DNA from: Helicobacter pullorum NCTC 12824
GTDB lineage: Bacteria > Campylobacterota > Campylobacteria > Campylobacterales > Helicobacteraceae
Assembly (NCBI RefSeq): GCF_017979475.1
Contig: NZ_JAERIT010000008.1
Location: 1-64,000 of the forward strand
Length of the DNA stretch: 64,000 nt
Direction of reading: 5' to 3'
In this document: one piece after another, positions 46,155 to 57,022 of the stretch
How the letters are laid out: each line of letters begins with the position of its first letter
Numbering within the stretch: position 1 is the first letter of the stretch
Made by a program: the position numbers and the translations under genes
The notes under the pieces: generated by a model
Databases searched by the model: none
What the model was told of the DNA's origin: nothing
Seen by the model: the letters and a program-made list of their open reading frames with translations, nothing else

Positions 46155-47972
46155 ATGTCCCAAATCATTGGTTTTAAGATAAATAGCGAGATTTATGATA
46201 CACAAACTGCTTCTGAACTTGGATTAGAAGGCGCACCTATCTATTTTGATAATTCTCAAGAATCCCTATCAATTATGCGACATACTTGCGCTCATTTGAT
46301 GGCAGAAGCGATTAAAAGCCTCTATCCTGAAGCACAATTTTTTGTTGGTCCTGTGGTGGAAGAAGGCTTTTATTATGATTTTAGAGTAAATCAAAAAATT
46401 AGCGAAGAAGATTTAAAAAACATCGAATCCAAAATGAAAGAAATCGCCAAAAAAGGCGAAAAAATCACAAAATATTATTTACCTCGCGACAAAGCCATTG
46501 AAAAATTCAAAAATGACGATTTAAAACAAGCAGTTATTAGTAGGATTCCTGAAGGCGATGGGAGATTAAGTATTTATTCACAAGGCGATTTTGAAGATCT
46601 TTGTCGCGGTCCCCATCTACCAACACTAAAACTTCTCAATGCTTTTAAACTCACCAAGATTGCTGGAGCTTATTTGGGGGGTGATGAAAAAGCAGAAATG
46701 TTAGTAAGAATCTATGGAATTGCTTTTGCTGACAAAGAAAGCTTAAATCAATATCTACACCAAATGGAAGAAGCTAAAAAACGCGACCATAGAAAAGTTG
46801 GTACTGAAATGGAGCTTTTTACTTTTGATGAAGAAATCGGAGCTGGATTGCCCATTTGGCTACCAAAAGGCTCTAGGTTACGCAGAAATATTGAAAATCT
46901 CTTAACCAAAGCCCTAATTCAAAGAGGTTATGAGCCTGTAAGAGGTCCTGAGATTCTTAAAAGTGCTGTTTGGAAAACAAGCGGACATTATGCTAACTAT
47001 GGTGAAAATATGTATTTTACAACCATTGATGGCGTAGAATATGGAATTAAACCTATGAATTGTGTAGGACATATCAAAGTTTATCAAAGCGCTTTACGAA
47101 GCTATAGAGAATTGCCTTTACGCTTCTATGAATATGGAGTAGTCCATAGGCATGAGAAAAGTGGGGTATTGCATGGGCTTTTACGCGTTAGAGAATTTAC
47201 ACAAGATGATGCACATATTTTTTGTCGTCCAAGCCAAATTGGAATAGAAGTAGAAAATATCATTGATTTTACCAAAAAAATTATGGATTCTTTTGGCTTT
47301 AGCTATGAAATGGAAATCTCCACACGCCCACAAAAATCCATTGGTAGCGATGAAGTATGGGAAGAAGCCACAGAAGCATTAAAAAATGCCTTGAATCGCT
47401 GCAATATCCCTTATAAAATCGATGAAGGTGGTGGAGCTTTTTATGGTCCCAAAATAGACATCAAAATCACAGATGCTATTGGCAGAAAATGGCAATGTGG
47501 GACTGTGCAAATTGATATGAATCTCCCCGATAGATTCAAGTTAGAATACACTGATGAAAATAACTCTTCCAAACAGCCAGTTATGATTCATAGGGCTATT
47601 TTAGGTAGTTTTGAGAGATTTATTGCGATTTTAACCGAACACTTTGGTGGAGAATTCCCATTTTTCATTGCTCCAACACAAGCTATCATTATTCCAATCG
47701 GGGAATCCCAAGAATCCTATGCAAAAGAATTGCGTAATACTCTTTTGAATGTCGGTGTTTATACAGAAATTGACAACAAAAACGAAACGCTTAATAAACG
47801 CATTAGAAATGCAGAAAAACAAAGAGTTCCTATGATACTCATCTTGGGTGCTAAAGAACAAGAAGAGAGAATCATTGCAATCCGCGATAGAAGAGAGAAA
47901 CAACAATCCACTATGGGGTTTGATGAATTTATTAAATTTTCAAAGGAGAAAATGCGTGAGGTCAGCTTTTGA
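46155..47972 (+). CDS. thrS: Threonyl-tRNA synthetase
   Basis: Class II synthetase charging tRNA-Thr. The 605-residue protein has only a short stub (about 40 residues) where other bacteria carry the TGS domain, a known Campylobacterota trait. The editing domain has [10 protein letters not shown] and later DLCRGPHLP. The catalytic core has the zinc ligands in [12 protein letters not shown], motif 2 [19 protein letters not shown] and motif 3 [18 protein letters not shown]. The stop overlaps the infC TTG start by 2 bp. Confidence 0.97.
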   Translation: MSQIIGFKINSEIYDTQTASELGLEGAPIYFDNSQESLSIMRHTCAHLMAEAIKSLYPEAQFFVGPVVEEGFYYDFRVNQKISEEDLKNIESKMKEIAKKGEKITKYYLPRDKAIEKFKNDDLKQAVISRIPEGDGRLSIYSQGDFEDLCRGPHLPTLKLLNAFKLTKIAGAYLGGDEKAEMLVRIYGIAFADKESLNQYLHQMEEAKKRDHRKVGTEMELFTFDEEIGAGLPIWLPKGSRLRRNIENLLTKALIQRGYEPVRGPEILKSAVWKTSGHYANYGENMYFTTIDGVEYGIKPMNCVGHIKVYQSALRSYRELPLRFYEYGVVHRHEKSGVLHGLLRVREFTQDDAHIFCRPSQIGIEVENIIDFTKKIMDSFGFSYEMEISTRPQKSIGSDEVWEEATEALKNALNRCNIPYKIDEGGGAFYGPKIDIKITDAIGRKWQCGTVQIDMNLPDRFKLEYTDENNSSKQPVMIHRAILGSFERFIAILTEHFGGEFPFFIAPTQAIIIPIGESQESYAKELRNTLLNVGVYTEIDNKNETLNKRIRNAEKQRVPMILILGAKEQEERIIAIRDRREKQQSTMGFDEFIKFSKEKMREVSF

Positions 47973-48484
47973 GTAAAAATGTAGATGTAATCCTCAATGA
48001 GGAGATTGATTTTCCAGAGATTCGTTGTGTAGGTGATGATGGTGAGCAATATGGACTAATCAGCTCACAAGAAGCATTAAAAATTGCAGAAGATAAGGGC
48101 TTGGATTTGGTGCTAATTGCTCCAGATGCAAAGCCTCCTGTATGCAAGATAATGGATTATGGAAAATTCCGTTATCAACAAGAAAAAAAGCAAAAAGAGG
48201 CAAAGAAAAAACAAAAGCAAATTGAAATTAAAGAAATTAAACTTTCAGTAAAAATTGCTATAAATGACATTAATTACAAAGTCAAACATGCAAAAGAGTT
48301 TTTAAAAGAAAACAAACATGTTCGATTCCGAGTATTTTTGCGTGGAAGAGAAGTAAGCGAACCTCAAGTAGGTTTTGAAGTGCTAAACAAAGTTGCCTCA
48401 ATGCTCGAAGATGTTGCAAATATCGATAGAGATTATAAAGTTGAGGGGCGTTATGTCAATATGCTAGTAACGCCAAAAAAATAA
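47969..48484 (+). CDS. infC: Translation initiation factor IF-3
   Basis: IF-3 controls start-codon selection and subunit dissociation. The 171-residue protein has the N-domain ([41 protein letters not shown]), a lysine-rich linker and the C-domain ([19 protein letters not shown]). The start is TTG, so a non-ATG start as in many bacteria where IF-3 discriminates against its own start. It is fourth-to-last in the conserved thrS-infC-rpmI-rplT order. Confidence 0.95.
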   Translation: MSKNVDVILNEEIDFPEIRCVGDDGEQYGLISSQEALKIAEDKGLDLVLIAPDAKPPVCKIMDYGKFRYQQEKKQKEAKKKQKQIEIKEIKLSVKIAINDINYKVKHAKEFLKENKHVRFRVFLRGREVSEPQVGFEVLNKVASMLEDVANIDRDYKVEGRYVNMLVTPKK

Positions 48485-48508
48485 TTTATCTTATGAAAGG
48501 AGAAAGCA

Positions 48509-48703
48509 ATGCCAAAGATGAAAACAAATCGTGGTGCAGCAAAGAGATTTAAACTCAAAAAAAATCTCATTAAACGCGGTTCTGCTTTTAAAAGTCATAT
48601 TTTGACAAAAAAGCGTCCAAGAAAAATTGCAAATCTTAATGCACCAAAATATGTTCATGATGCCAACATTGAATCAGTTAAAAAAATGCTTTGTATGGCA
48701 TAA
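48509..48703 (+). CDS. rpmI: 50S ribosomal protein L35
   Basis: A 64-residue basic protein with the L35 signature [15 protein letters not shown] and a C-terminal [18 protein letters not shown] precedes the ATG. It sits between infC and rplT. Confidence 0.97.
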   Translation: MPKMKTNRGAAKRFKLKKNLIKRGSAFKSHILTKKRPRKIANLNAPKYVHDANIESVKKMLCMA

Positions 48704-48739
48704 AGTTTAAAGTTTCATACAATTTAGAGTATGTCATTC

Positions 48740-48774
48740 CCCTAGTTTATAGGGCAAGTTTGGTAGAAATACCA
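48740..48774 (+). promoter_or_regulatory. Two small hairpins in the rpmI-rplT gap
   Basis: CCCTA/TAGGG (48740-48754, loop GTTTA) followed by TGGTA/TACCA (48761-48774) with a GAAA tetraloop, ending 26 nt before the rplT ATG. L20 represses its operon through RNA structure in other bacteria; whether these hairpins serve that role is inference. Confidence 0.35.
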
Positions 48775-48800
48775 CACCACAATATGGTAAAGGATTTTAT

Positions 48801-49154
48801 ATGGCAAGAGTAAAAACAGGTGTCGTCCGCAGAAGAAGACACAAAAAGATTCTAAAATTAGCACGCGGATTTTATAGTGCAAGGCACAAACACTTTAGAA
48901 AAGCAAAAGAACAGCTAGAAAGAAGTCTATGCTATGCCTTCCGCGATAGAAAACAAAAGAAAAGAGACTTTAGAAAGCTTTGGATTGTAAGGATTAATGC
49001 AGCTTGCAGAATCAATGCAATTAGCTATTCAAGATTTATGTTTGGCTTAAAAAAAGCTGGAATTGCATTAGATAGAAAGATTCTAGCAGATATTGCAATG
49101 AATGAACCACAAAGTTTTGCAAAAATTGTAGAAAGTGCAAAAAAAGCTTTATAA
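48801..49154 (+). CDS. rplT: 50S ribosomal protein L20
   Basis: A 117-residue L20 protein: [24 protein letters not shown] at the start (long basic N-terminal extension into 23S rRNA) and [20 protein letters not shown] in the globular part. Complete. Confidence 0.97.
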   Translation: MARVKTGVVRRRRHKKILKLARGFYSARHKHFRKAKEQLERSLCYAFRDRKQKKRDFRKLWIVRINAACRINAISYSRFMFGLKKAGIALDRKILADIAMNEPQSFAKIVESAKKAL

Positions 49155-49161
49155 AACCAAC

Positions 49162-49187
49162 GATTCCCTACTTGGGAATCCTTTTAT
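49162..49187 (+). terminator. Intrinsic terminator after rplT
   Basis: Stem GATTCCC (49162-49168) and GGGAATC (49174-49180), loop TACTT, then CTTTTAT. Eight bp after the rplT stop. Confidence 0.75.
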
Positions 49188-49194
49188 ATTAAGG

Positions 49195-49200
49195 TATAAT
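49195..49200 (+). promoter_or_regulatory. -10 box for the SIMPL-like gene
   Basis: TATAAT (AAGGTATAATTT), 29 bp before the ATG at 49230 and just after the rplT terminator. Confidence 0.55.
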
Positions 49201-49229
49201 TTTTCATCTTAATATCAAAGGATTTCCAA

Positions 49230-49955
49230 ATGACTAAAAAATTCTTATTTATCGCCGCTTTTAGCTCTGTTAGCCTTTTTGCCAATGAAATGCTCATCAA
49301 ACAAAATGTAAGCATTGATGCAAAAATATCCCCAACAACCTATTTTTCAAATATCCAAGTAATAGGCAATGATAAACTACGCAAAGAAAAAAATCTCTCT
49401 TTAAAAGACAAAAATTCTCTCATAAAAACCTTCAATTCGCTTAATGATTTCATTAAAAATAGCGAAATTTGCAAAGGTGGCAACTTTAGTATCACACCTT
49501 TTTATGAATACAAAGACAACAAAAAGGAACAAGCAGGCTTTGAGAGTAATTATCACCTAGATTGCGAATTCAAAGAAGAAGCTACCGAAGATTTTAATGC
49601 TATTTTGGACTTTATCCAAAAAGAAACACAAGAGAATCCTTATTTGATTTTCCCTATTCCAAAAATTACTAAAAACATCAAAGAAGAGGATTTAAAGGCA
49701 TTAGATGATACTCTCAATCAAAAATTGATACAAAAAGCCAATGCAATGGCATTAGAGTATTCCAAGATTCTTAACAAAAAATGTTTAATCAAAGAAATCA
49801 CTCTAGGTGAAGATTCGCAAATAGAAAACCCCATACTTTATAGAACACAAGCCTTAGCAAAGTCCAATGACAATGCTTTGGAGAAAATCGAAATGCCAAC
49901 TGCCAAAGAAATAACAAAAAGTGCTGATGGAAAAGTAGTTTTTATTTGCAAATAA
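49230..49955 (+). CDS. Periplasmic SIMPL-domain-like protein
   Basis: A 241-residue protein with a signal peptide (MTKKFLFIAAFSSVSLFANE) and then a SIMPL (DUF541)-like pattern: an N-terminal strand with repeated polar residues, a central helix-strand region, and KANAMALEYSKILNKKCLIKEITLG, which matches the helix-strand typical of the family. Three or four Cys may form disulfides. Function unknown. It has its own promoter and ends convergent with cmeC over 7 bp. Confidence 0.55.
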   Translation: MTKKFLFIAAFSSVSLFANEMLIKQNVSIDAKISPTTYFSNIQVIGNDKLRKEKNLSLKDKNSLIKTFNSLNDFIKNSEICKGGNFSITPFYEYKDNKKEQAGFESNYHLDCEFKEEATEDFNAILDFIQKETQENPYLIFPIPKITKNIKEEDLKALDDTLNQKLIQKANAMALEYSKILNKKCLIKEITLGEDSQIENPILYRTQALAKSNDNALEKIEMPTAKEITKSADGKVVFICK

Positions 49956-49973
49956 AGAGGTTTTATTCCTCTT
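49955..49973. terminator. Hairpin between SIMPL-like gene and cmeC
   Basis: AAGAGG (49955-49960) and CCTCTT (49968-49973) with a 7-nt loop in the convergent gap, overlapping both gene ends. No strong T run on either side, so a weak two-way terminator at best. Confidence 0.35.
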
Positions 49974-51363
49974 GTGCATATTTGCTTTTATCCCAACCAC
50001 CACCAAACGCTTTATAGAGGTTAATTACAGCAGATAGATTCTCTAAGTTTGCACTCTGTTGAGTTAATTCTGCAGCAAAAAGATTGCTTTGTGTTGTTAA
50101 AACTTCCAAATAATTAGTATAGCCCTCTTTATATCGCATTTCTGCCAATACCAAAGTGCGTCTTAGTGCCTCTACTTGCTCATCAAGGCTTTTCAATCTC
50201 TCATCACTCATACCATAATTATAAAGATAATTTCTCACCTCTCCAAATGCCTGCCTCACAGTATTGCCATAATTTAATAACATCTCTCTATATTGAGATT
50301 TACTAAGCTCTACATTTGCACTTGTGCGTCCAAAATCAATTACATTTCCTACAAAAGTCCCACCATAATTCCAAGTAGAAGAAGAGCTTTGGAATAATTC
50401 ATTTAATTCTGGACTTACATAGCCCACAAGACCTGTTAGGGATATTGTGGGGAAGTAAGCTGCCCTAGCTACTCCGATAGAAAAATTTGCAGCTTTTAGA
50501 TTCTGAGTAGCCATTTCAATATCTGGACGCTGTTCCAAAAGTGTTGATGGCAATCCTGTTGGGACTTTTGGTGCTTTAGGCAACATTTGTGCCTCTGTAG
50601 GAAGCTCCACATTGAAGATTCCTTGAGGATCCCTACCAAGCAATATCAATAAAGAAGTCTGTGCAGAATTTCTCTCCATCAACAAACTTTGCAATTGTGC
50701 TCTTACAGAAGCCATTTCGGACTTTGCTTGTTGCATATCAATTTCAGAAATTTTCCCAGCTTCAAACTCTTTTTTGCGGTATTCATAGCTCTCTTCACGG
50801 CTTTTTAAGGTATTTTGAGAAATTTGCACTTGATTATTCAGTGTTAAAATACCAAAATAACTCTCCACAACATTAGCTATCAAGCTCAAACGAACAGTAT
50901 CGCGATTAGCTTTATTAGCCAACAAAGTTGCATAAGCACTCCTATCAGTATCTCTAGCTCTCCCCCACAAATCAAGCTCAAAACTCAAAACACCACTCAA
51001 AGAAAAATTATTATAATTATCATACATTCCCTGACTAGGATTTTCTTTGTTTCTCGTAGCTTCACCTTGAGCAGAAATAGTAGGATACCTATCACTTCTA
51101 GCATAACTCCAAGAACTTCTTGCTTGTGAAACTCTCTCCATAGCCACCGCTAAATCATAATTATTTTTCAAAGCTTCTTCAACAATATTATTCAAATATT
51201 CATCATTAAAGTCTTTCCACCAAGTTTGACTAATACTTTCTTTTGAAGCTTCTACACCAAAATCTTGTGGTAAATTAGTTTTTGGTTGTTCATATTTTGG
51301 CGAAAGCGAACAACCTCCTACTAATATCCCTAAGCAGACTAAAGCTAATATACTTTTATTCAT
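49963..51363 (-). CDS. cmeC: Outer membrane efflux lipoprotein CmeC
   Basis: TolC-family outer membrane channel (NodT type) of a tripartite efflux pump. The 466-residue protein has a lipoprotein signal with Cys18 ([12 protein letters not shown]), two outer membrane efflux repeats (about 60-240 and 265-450) and the family segment [24 protein letters not shown]. It overlaps cmeB by 8 bp, so translation is coupled. Named by similarity to Campylobacter CmeC. Confidence 0.9.
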   Translation of the reverse strand: MNKSILALVCLGILVGGCSLSPKYEQPKTNLPQDFGVEASKESISQTWWKDFNDEYLNNIVEEALKNNYDLAVAMERVSQARSSWSYARSDRYPTISAQGEATRNKENPSQGMYDNYNNFSLSGVLSFELDLWGRARDTDRSAYATLLANKANRDTVRLSLIANVVESYFGILTLNNQVQISQNTLKSREESYEYRKKEFEAGKISEIDMQQAKSEMASVRAQLQSLLMERNSAQTSLLILLGRDPQGIFNVELPTEAQMLPKAPKVPTGLPSTLLEQRPDIEMATQNLKAANFSIGVARAAYFPTISLTGLVGYVSPELNELFQSSSSTWNYGGTFVGNVIDFGRTSANVELSKSQYREMLLNYGNTVRQAFGEVRNYLYNYGMSDERLKSLDEQVEALRRTLVLAEMRYKEGYTNYLEVLTTQSNLFAAELTQQSANLENLSAVINLYKAFGGGWDKSKYAQEE

Positions 51364-54300
51364 GTCTATTCCTTAAATTGGAAATAAATTCACTCAACCT
51401 TGCAAAATAGGTATAAAACAATGGAATAAAGAAAGTTGCAATAAAGGTTGCTGCCAACATTCCCCCAATGACCCCTGTACCAATAGCATGGCGACTAGCT
51501 GCACCTGCTCCACTACTAATTGCTAGCGGTAAAACACCGATAGTAAATGCTAAAGAAGTCATTACAATAGGGCGGAATCTCAATCTAGCTGCCTCAACTG
51601 CTGCATCATAAATATTTTTACCTTGCTTTTCTCTAGCTTCCATTGCAAATTCAATAATCAAAATTGCATTTTTTGCAGCAAGCGCGATAAGCATCACAAG
51701 CCCGATTTGGAAATAAATGTCATTATTCAAACCTCGTAGCCAAGTCGCCAAAATCGCTCCAAATACAGCAAATGGAACTGCTGTTAAAACCGCCAAAGGC
51801 ATAAGCCAACGCTCATATTGAGCCGCTAATATCAAAAATACAAACACTAGCCCAAAAATAAAGGCAATCGTTCCAGTCCCACCTGCATTTTTTTCTTGAT
51901 AAGAGCTACCAGAAAATGCAACCGTATAGCCATCAGGCAAAACTTGATTTGCCACTTCTTCAATCGCTTTTAACGCATCTCCAGAAGAATATCCACTAGC
52001 TGCATCTCCCATAAGTTTAGCCGCTGGGAATAGATTGAATCTTTCTAAAATATCCGAACCAATTACTCTCTCAAAAGTTACCAAAGAGCTAATAGGTATC
52101 AAATCCCCATTGCTTGAACGCACAAAAACATTACGCAAATCATTAGGAGTTTCTCTAAATTCACTTTCAGACTGCATGCTTACCTTAAATGTTCTTCCAT
52201 AGAGATTAAAATCATTCACATAATAAGAACCAAAAGTCGATTGAAGTGTCGTGAAAACATCATCTACATTTACTCCAAGCGATTTTGCTTTTTGCCTATC
52301 AAGCTGCACATTGTATTGTGGCACATTTACACTTAAAGTCGTTCGGACACCTGTAAGCTCCGGACGCTTTTGTGCTTCTTGCAAAACAAGTTGAGTGTAT
52401 TTTTGTAAATCCTGTATAGAACCTCCGGTGCGATTTTGGATATACATCTCAAATCCATCTGTCAAACTAAGGCCCATAATTGGCGGAGGATTCAAAGCAA
52501 AAATCACTGCATTAGGATTTTGCATTAACTGCGCTGTAAAAGTTTGTGCTAAAGCTTGAGATTTTTGGTTATCTTCCTTACGCAAATCCCAATCTTTAAG
52601 CTTCACAAAAGCAGTCCCTCCAAATGTCCTAACAGCACTTGAGAGCATATCATACCCTGCCAACGCCATAACAGCTTCTACATTAGGATTATTTCTAATA
52701 GTGCTTTCCATAAAAGAAGCCATCTCTGTGGTCTTGCTAAGTGCAGTAGCAGGTGGAAGCTGCATTGAAACAAGCAACATTCCTTTATCTTCTGCTGGGA
52801 CAAGCCCCGTTGGCACTCTAGTAAATAATCCATAAGTTACAGCAATCAACCCAACAAACAAAATTACATAAAATACTCCTCGTCTAATAGCATGGGCAAC
52901 TTTATCTGTAAATTGATGTGTAAGCCATTCAAAAAAGTCATTAAATTTCTTTACAATCCAAAAAGGTTTAGGTTCATGTGTCTTCAAAATAGATACACAA
53001 AGTGCTGGAGTAAGTGTCAAAGCAACAAACCCTGAAATTACCACAGAAATAACAATGGTAATTGCAAATTGCTTATAAATCTCTCCACTAAAACCACCAA
53101 TAAATGCTACTGGGATAAATACCGCAGAAAGCACCAATACAATAGCAATAACAGGACTTGCAATCTCATCCATTGCCTTCATCGTTGCGTCTTTAACACT
53201 CAGCTTCTCTTCATGAATGAGCCTTTCAACATTTTCAATAACAATAATCGCATCATCCACAACAATACCAATAGCCAAAATCAGCCCAAAGAGTGTTAAT
53301 AGATTAATGGAGAATCCCAACATATACATTCCCGCAAAAGTCCCTATAATCGAAACTGGAACAGCCAATACCGGAATAATTGTTGCTCTAAAATTTTGCA
53401 AAAAGAAATAAATTACAATTACAACCAAAATAATTGCTTCAATAAAAGTTTTAATTACTTCTTTGATAGAAACATCTACAAACGAAGTTGTATCATAAGG
53501 GATTGCATATTGCAAACCTTCTGGGAAAGTTTGAGATAATTCTTCTAATTTTTTAGCAACACCTTCTGCAACATTCAACGCATTTGCCCCCGGTTGCAAA
53601 AACAATCCAAAAGCAACAGCTGGACGCCCATTATAAAACGCATTTACACTATAATCCTCTGCACCAAGCTCTACTCTTGCTAAGTCTTTTAAACGCAAAG
53701 AAGAACCATCAGAATTAGTGCGAATCAAGATATTTTCAAATTCTTGAGGAGTTGTGAATCTCCCTTGAGTAGTTACAGTATAAGTAAAGTCCAAATCTTT
53801 TCTCACTGGCTCTTGCCCAAAGAATCCTGCTGCAAATTGCGAATTTTGCTCTTGCACCAAAGCAATCACCTCAGCAGGAGTGAGATTGTATTTGGTGAGT
53901 TTATCAGGAGAAAGCCAGATTCTCATTGAATATTCTTGACGGCTAAAAAGTGCTGCATCACCAACTCCGGGGACCCTTTTTAATTCCTCCAAAATATTAA
54001 TAGCTGCATAATTAGCAATAAATATTCTATCATGTGCTGGTGAATCTGAAAAAAGCGAATAAACCGCCAAAATCGTAGAAGATCTTTTATCGACTGTTAC
54101 CCCTTGCCTTTGAACTTCTTGAGGAAGAGAGCTTAACACAGCTTGAACGCGATTATTGACATTGATTGTTGCTTGATCAGGATCTGTTTCATTCGTGAAA
54201 TAAATATTAATATTTAAACTACCGCTCGAAGTTGAAGAGGATTGCATATAAATCATTCCTTCAACACCATTAATGCTATTTTCCAATACACTTGCTACAC

Positions 54301-54481
54301 TCGAAGAAATAACCTCTGCACTCGCTCCGGGATAAGTTGCTTGAACAACAACTTGTGGAGGGGTAACTTGTGGGTATTCCTCTACCGCAAGAGAAAAAAT
54401 TGATAATCCTCCAGCAATGACAATAATAATAGACATTACCATTGCTAAAACAGGACGATTAATAAAAAACTTTGAAAACAT
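51356..54481 (-). CDS. cmeB: RND multidrug efflux transporter CmeB
   Basis: Inner-membrane proton/drug antiporter of the HAE1/AcrB type, 1041 residues. It has the N-terminal helix ([20 protein letters not shown]), two large periplasmic porter domains, 12 membrane helices, and the proton-relay Asp pair in helix 4 ([18 protein letters not shown]). It should pump bile salts and antibiotics, as known for the family. It lies 15 bp after cmeA. Confidence 0.95.
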   Translation of the reverse strand: MFSKFFINRPVLAMVMSIIIVIAGGLSIFSLAVEEYPQVTPPQVVVQATYPGASAEVISSSVASVLENSINGVEGMIYMQSSSTSSGSLNINIYFTNETDPDQATINVNNRVQAVLSSLPQEVQRQGVTVDKRSSTILAVYSLFSDSPAHDRIFIANYAAINILEELKRVPGVGDAALFSRQEYSMRIWLSPDKLTKYNLTPAEVIALVQEQNSQFAAGFFGQEPVRKDLDFTYTVTTQGRFTTPQEFENILIRTNSDGSSLRLKDLARVELGAEDYSVNAFYNGRPAVAFGLFLQPGANALNVAEGVAKKLEELSQTFPEGLQYAIPYDTTSFVDVSIKEVIKTFIEAIILVVIVIYFFLQNFRATIIPVLAVPVSIIGTFAGMYMLGFSINLLTLFGLILAIGIVVDDAIIVIENVERLIHEEKLSVKDATMKAMDEIASPVIAIVLVLSAVFIPVAFIGGFSGEIYKQFAITIVISVVISGFVALTLTPALCVSILKTHEPKPFWIVKKFNDFFEWLTHQFTDKVAHAIRRGVFYVILFVGLIAVTYGLFTRVPTGLVPAEDKGMLLVSMQLPPATALSKTTEMASFMESTIRNNPNVEAVMALAGYDMLSSAVRTFGGTAFVKLKDWDLRKEDNQKSQALAQTFTAQLMQNPNAVIFALNPPPIMGLSLTDGFEMYIQNRTGGSIQDLQKYTQLVLQEAQKRPELTGVRTTLSVNVPQYNVQLDRQKAKSLGVNVDDVFTTLQSTFGSYYVNDFNLYGRTFKVSMQSESEFRETPNDLRNVFVRSSNGDLIPISSLVTFERVIGSDILERFNLFPAAKLMGDAASGYSSGDALKAIEEVANQVLPDGYTVAFSGSSYQEKNAGGTGTIAFIFGLVFVFLILAAQYERWLMPLAVLTAVPFAVFGAILATWLRGLNNDIYFQIGLVMLIALAAKNAILIIEFAMEAREKQGKNIYDAAVEAARLRFRPIVMTSLAFTIGVLPLAISSGAGAASRHAIGTGVIGGMLAATFIATFFIPLFYTYFARLSEFISNLRNRHE

Positions 54482-54496
54482 GCCTCACCTTTGAAT

Positions 54497-55615
54497 TTAT
54501 TGAGCTTGATTTGCTTGATTATTAATTGGATTGACAGGGGCTCCCGGACGAAGCTTTACAAGCTGATTAGTGATAATAACATCGCCTTCTTGCAAACCAG
54601 ATTGAATCAAAAAGGTATTCCCAACACTATGCCCTAAGACTACTTTTGCTTGAGTGGCTTTACCATCAACAATTTTATAGACATAACTTCCTTGTGCATC
54701 TTGCAGTAATGCGGCTTGTGGAATTGTAATAGTATCTTTTGCGATAAAACCTTCTAATTTGATTCTTGAAAATTCACCCGGCACCAAAAGAAAATCTTTA
54801 TTTTCTACAACTGCTCTAGCCTTGATTGTCGCTGTGCTTGAATCTACAACACTATCAATAAAATCTATCTTTCCTTCTTTATCATAAAGATTACCACTTG
54901 GCAAAATATAAGAAACTTTCAAATTATCACGATTTAATGTTCTCAAAAAATAATAATCATTGCTCGGGATTGAAAATTCTGCTTGAATAGGATCAAGCTG
55001 AGTAATTGTTACAAGTGCATTATTGCTAGAAGCAGACCCTACAAGATTCCCCAAATCATAATTTGTAAGTCCAATTTTTCCACTTGCAGTTGCAATTACA
55101 TCTGTATATCCCAAATCTATCATTGCATTATCCAAATTTGCTTTTGCATTTGCTACATTCGCACTTGCATTTTCATAAGTAGATAAGGATTGATCTCTTT
55201 CTTTGGGGCTTAATGCTTTTTGTTCAAACAATTTCTTAGAACGCTCCCAATCTCTTGAAGCTTCTTTGAGAGTGGCTTGTGCTGAAAGTAATTGAGCTTT
55301 TGCAATATTTACATTAGCTTGATACTTTGCAGGATCAATTTTAAAAAGCTTCTGCCCTTCTTTGACTACACCACCTTCTATGAAATTTTGCTCCAAAAGT
55401 GTCCCTTCCACTCTTGCATAAATATCCACTCTTTGAGGGCTTGTAAGCTGTGTAGGATATTCAAAAGATACAGGCGTATCTTGCTTTTTGACAACATAAG
55501 TGCTAACAGGAATAACCATAGTTTGCTGTTGGGCTTGCTTATCTTTTTCTCCACATCCTGCAAACATTACCAAACTGCAAAATGTTCCCAATAAAAATTT
55601 CTGATAACTTTTCAT
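54497..55615 (-). CDS. cmeA: Periplasmic efflux adaptor CmeA
   Basis: Membrane fusion protein connecting CmeB and CmeC, 372 residues. The lipobox FAGC puts the lipidated residue at Cys21. Lipoyl and helical hairpin parts are seen (VDIYARVEGTLLEQNFIEGG; LSAQATLKEASRDWERSKKLFEQ), then a beta-barrel domain (FSRIKLEGFIAKDTI). It is the first gene of cmeABC, with promoter and palindrome upstream. Confidence 0.93.
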   Translation of the reverse strand: MKSYQKFLLGTFCSLVMFAGCGEKDKQAQQQTMVIPVSTYVVKKQDTPVSFEYPTQLTSPQRVDIYARVEGTLLEQNFIEGGVVKEGQKLFKIDPAKYQANVNIAKAQLLSAQATLKEASRDWERSKKLFEQKALSPKERDQSLSTYENASANVANAKANLDNAMIDLGYTDVIATASGKIGLTNYDLGNLVGSASSNNALVTITQLDPIQAEFSIPSNDYYFLRTLNRDNLKVSYILPSGNLYDKEGKIDFIDSVVDSSTATIKARAVVENKDFLLVPGEFSRIKLEGFIAKDTITIPQAALLQDAQGSYVYKIVDGKATQAKVVLGHSVGNTFLIQSGLQEGDVIITNQLVKLRPGAPVNPINNQANQAQ

Positions 55616-55656
55616 TATCTAACTTCCTTTTTCAAAATAAAATTAACATTTTGATA

Positions 55657-55687
55657 ATTATACTACCTTAGAGTAACTATCTGTCAA
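55657..55687 (-). promoter_or_regulatory. cmeABC promoter
   Basis: On the minus strand a perfect -35 TTGACA (55687-55682) and a perfect -10 TATAAT (55662-55657) are separated by 19 bp, slightly longer than optimal. The -10 ends about 41 bp before the cmeA ATG. A full -35 hexamer is rare in Helicobacter promoters. Confidence 0.65.
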
Positions 55688-55696
55688 TATATAAGA

Positions 55697-55718
55697 TAAT
55701 GTAATTTTTATTACATTA
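55697..55718. promoter_or_regulatory. CmeR-like palindromic operator
   Basis: TAATGTAAT-TTTT-ATTACATTA, a perfect 9+9 inverted repeat with a 4-nt spacer, 9 bp upstream of the cmeABC -35. Its core TGTAAT-N4-ATTACA has the same half-sites as the CmeR-binding repeat I recall from C. jejuni (TGTAATAAATATTACA). No TetR-type gene is found nearby. Confidence 0.7.
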
Positions 55719-55792
55719 AATTTTAGAAGCGTAATAGTAGCATTTTTTTTTTAAAATAATCTGAAAAAAATTCATTTGAAATGCCACCAATA

Positions 55793-57004
55793 TCAACTAT
55801 TTCGGTGCTTGTAATCCTCATAAGAATAACTCTTAAAAATCTGAAATTTTCCTTCTTTGTCAATCATACCGATACTTGGCAAAGGGATTCCATTAAAGGT
55901 ATTATTCTTGACAATTGTATAATGCACCATATCTTCAAAAATGATTCTATCACCTATTTTGAGAGGCTCTCTAAAACTATAATCCCCTATAATATCTCCT
56001 GCCAAACAAGTAGGACCGCCAAAACGATAAGAATATTTTTTTTCACCCTTTAGCTTCAAATGTCCATTTTTTTGCACTGCTTTTACTCCATAGCTATTCC
56101 TTACCATCGGACGATAAGGCATCTCAAGACAATCTGGCATATGTGCTGCAGCACTCACATCCAAAATTGCAATATCCACTCCATTATGGACAATATCTAT
56201 TACACTCCCTATCAAAAACCCGCACTGCCACCCTACTGCTTCACCCGGCTCCAAATAAACTTCTGTGTGGAATTTATCCTTAAAATTTTTAATAATCTTA
56301 ACCAAAAGTTCTCTATCATAATCTTTCCGTGTAATATGATGTCCTCCACCAAAATTAATCCATTGCATTTGCGGGATATAATCTCCAAAATGCTTGATAA
56401 AATGCTTCAAAGTTCGCTTGAGTGCATCGCTATTTTGCTCACAATGTGTATGAAAATGCAATCCACTAATCCCCTCCAAACCATATTTCTTTACACCTTT
56501 TTTAAACTCTTTTGGCGGAATCCCAAGCCTTGATCCTTCAATGCAAGGATTATAAATTTCTGGCGTAACCTCACTATAAAGAGGATTCACCCTCAATCCA
56601 ACTTCAATTTTGCTTTCACGCATTTTATTAGCTTCATCAATCATAGGTTTAAAAGTCTGCCACTGCACAAAAGAATTAAAAATAATATGATTAGAAATCT
56701 TCACCAATTCTTGCATTTCTTCTTTTTTATAAGAAGGGCTAAAGGTTGTAATTTCTCCACCAAAAGTTTCATACCCAAGCCTAGCTTCATACAATCCACT
56801 TGCAGTAACACCACTTAGATATTTCTTAGCAATCTCAAAACTTCTCCAAAGTGCATAACCCTTAAGTGCTAGCAAAATCTTTGCTCCACTTTGCTTTTGA
56901 ATAGAATCTAAAATTTCTAGATTCTTAATAAACTTTTCTTCTTCTAACACATAACAAGGGCTTGGAATCTCTTTAAAATTCTTAGGATAATGTTTAGTTA
57001 GCAT
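55793..57004 (-). CDS. nspC: Carboxynorspermidine decarboxylase
   Basis: PLP enzyme of the alanine-racemase-fold decarboxylases that makes spermidine or norspermidine in the carboxyspermidine route. The 403-residue protein has the PLP lysine in ILLALKGYALW, GLHFHTHCEQ, WINFGGGHHIT and the C-terminal HMPDCLEMPYRP with the active-site Asp. I start at ATG 57004, with GGAGA upstream; the TTG 12 bp earlier lies inside that ribosome site. It is 18 bp after the exonuclease gene. Confidence 0.93.
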   Translation of the reverse strand: MLTKHYPKNFKEIPSPCYVLEEEKFIKNLEILDSIQKQSGAKILLALKGYALWRSFEIAKKYLSGVTASGLYEARLGYETFGGEITTFSPSYKKEEMQELVKISNHIIFNSFVQWQTFKPMIDEANKMRESKIEVGLRVNPLYSEVTPEIYNPCIEGSRLGIPPKEFKKGVKKYGLEGISGLHFHTHCEQNSDALKRTLKHFIKHFGDYIPQMQWINFGGGHHITRKDYDRELLVKIIKNFKDKFHTEVYLEPGEAVGWQCGFLIGSVIDIVHNGVDIAILDVSAAAHMPDCLEMPYRPMVRNSYGVKAVQKNGHLKLKGEKKYSYRFGGPTCLAGDIIGDYSFREPLKIGDRIIFEDMVHYTIVKNNTFNGIPLPSIGMIDKEGKFQIFKSYSYEDYKHRNS

Positions 57005-57022
57005 TAATTTCTCCAAATCATT

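Noticed and set aside
55793-57016. Longer nspC starting at TTG 57016
   Set aside because: The TTG overlaps the TTGGAGA ribosome site that serves the ATG at 57004.
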